Virus record (IMG/VR): IMGVR_UViG_3300020472_003932
Span: 1 to 39,278 of that record
DNA from: a virus
DNA: 39,278 bases
Reading direction: 5' to 3' (one strand)
A model generated the notes under the pieces. It saw only the letters and a list, made by a program, of their open reading frames with translations, ran no database searches and was not told the origin of the DNA. The position numbers and the translations under genes were made by a program. This document shows positions 38,981 through 39,278 of the stretch, in pieces; the stretch's first letter is position 1, and every line of letters begins with the position of its first letter.

Positions 38981-39278
38981 CACGGTTCAGGGCATCGATG
39001 CTGGCCATGATGATGGATGATAGAGCTGCTCTGTCGGAGGTACTGAGCTCGAAGTACCTCCGTATCCATACAGGTCGCTCCATACCCAGCTCAAGCAGTA
39101 CATCGATCGGCAGACCGAGGCTCTGTTCCAGTGCGCGGATGTGAGTGTACCGATAGCTGGTCAGCCCGCTTTCTACACGACTGACCGTGGATGCAGAGCA
39201 GTTGGCCAGTGTTGCAAAGTCGATTTGCTCCAGACGCAGGCTCAAGCGCAAGCGCCGGAACCGGATTGCTTCGGTCAT
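38964..39278 (-). CDS. XRE-family transcriptional regulator
   Basis: 104 residues. A helix-turn-helix (about 10-65: LRLEQIDFATLANCSASTVS, then GLTSYRYTHIRALEQSL) and a C-terminal helical part (about 75-100). Its last codons overlap the end of dam on the other strand, which favours phage membership over a host gene. The start codon is the last base triplet of the window, so its promoter is not visible. Target unknown. Confidence 0.75.
   Translation of the reverse strand: MTEAIRFRRLRLSLRLEQIDFATLANCSASTVSRVESGLTSYRYTHIRALEQSLGLPIDVLLELGMERPVWIRRYFELSTSDRAALSSIIMASIDALNRVKRGV

Noticed and set aside
1-39278. Phage termini, target-site duplication or attachment sites
   Set aside because: Looked at both window edges; both lie within or at the border of genes and no terminal inverted or transposase-site-like repeats could be supported.

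Overview
The window is almost entirely one transposable (Mu-like) phage or prophage. Diagnostic genes are a MuA-type DDE transposase, a MuB-type ATPase, Gam, GemA (gp16), a Mor-family activator, Mu-type terminase/portal/F/G head genes, a protease with a nested scaffold, and a Com regulator paired with a DNA adenine methylase. No tail sheath and no Mu-type baseplate genes are visible. A tail-tube-like protein is followed by a 1176-residue tape measure, so the virion is probably a siphovirus with a long non-contractile tail. Base composition, strong GAGG-type ribosome sites, Rz/Rz1 spanins and a DUF4124 cargo protein suggest a gammaproteobacterial host, perhaps marine. That host call is an inference. 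No phage ends, target duplication or clear host genes can be seen.

Layout. 1-5616 (minus): head/packaging operon DUF2730, VpaChn25_0724-type protein, DUF3486 small terminase, large terminase, a fused portal-MuF protein and gpG. 5755-8424 (plus): lysis cassette (amidase, holin, inner and outer spanins), then three small proteins, one lectin-like. 8425-8688: a strongly folded RNA candidate and a terminator. 8689-10199 (minus): an AT-rich two-gene cargo module of unknown function (soluble protein plus four-helix membrane protein). 10254-11212 (minus): secreted DUF4124 protein and the immunity repressor. 11229-21461 (plus): early operon with a Ner-like regulator, transposase A and B, Gam, ASCH, DUF2786, many tiny Zn-ribbon proteins, GemA and Mor. 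21752-26430 (plus): late head operon and tail tube, ending at an intrinsic terminator. 26449-26604 (minus): a 51-residue two-helix membrane protein. 26603-37919 (plus): tape measure and tail tip. 37937-38980 (plus): structured leader, com and dam. 38964-39278 (minus): an XRE regulator.

How it works together. The repressor faces the early operon across a short divergent promoter region. Early transcription ends with Mor. Two nearly identical 49-bp elements, each containing a TTTTAAA-N4-TTTAAAA dyad, lie only upstream of the lysis/terminase divergence and upstream of the protease-capsid operon. They are the best candidates for the Mor-responsive late promoters. The terminase-portal-G and lysis blocks sit to the left of the repressor instead of between Mor and the protease as in Mu, so this is a rearranged Mu-type genome.

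Most notable for follow-up: the multibranched RNA at 8453-8580, the switch-like leader of com, the com-dam overlap with the dam start codon inside a tetraloop hairpin, the reverse-oriented small membrane gene abutting the tape measure (resembling superinfection-exclusion morons), the unidentified two-gene cargo at 8689-10199, and a 30-bp palindromic repeat inserted in frame into a phage gene with compensatory base changes.
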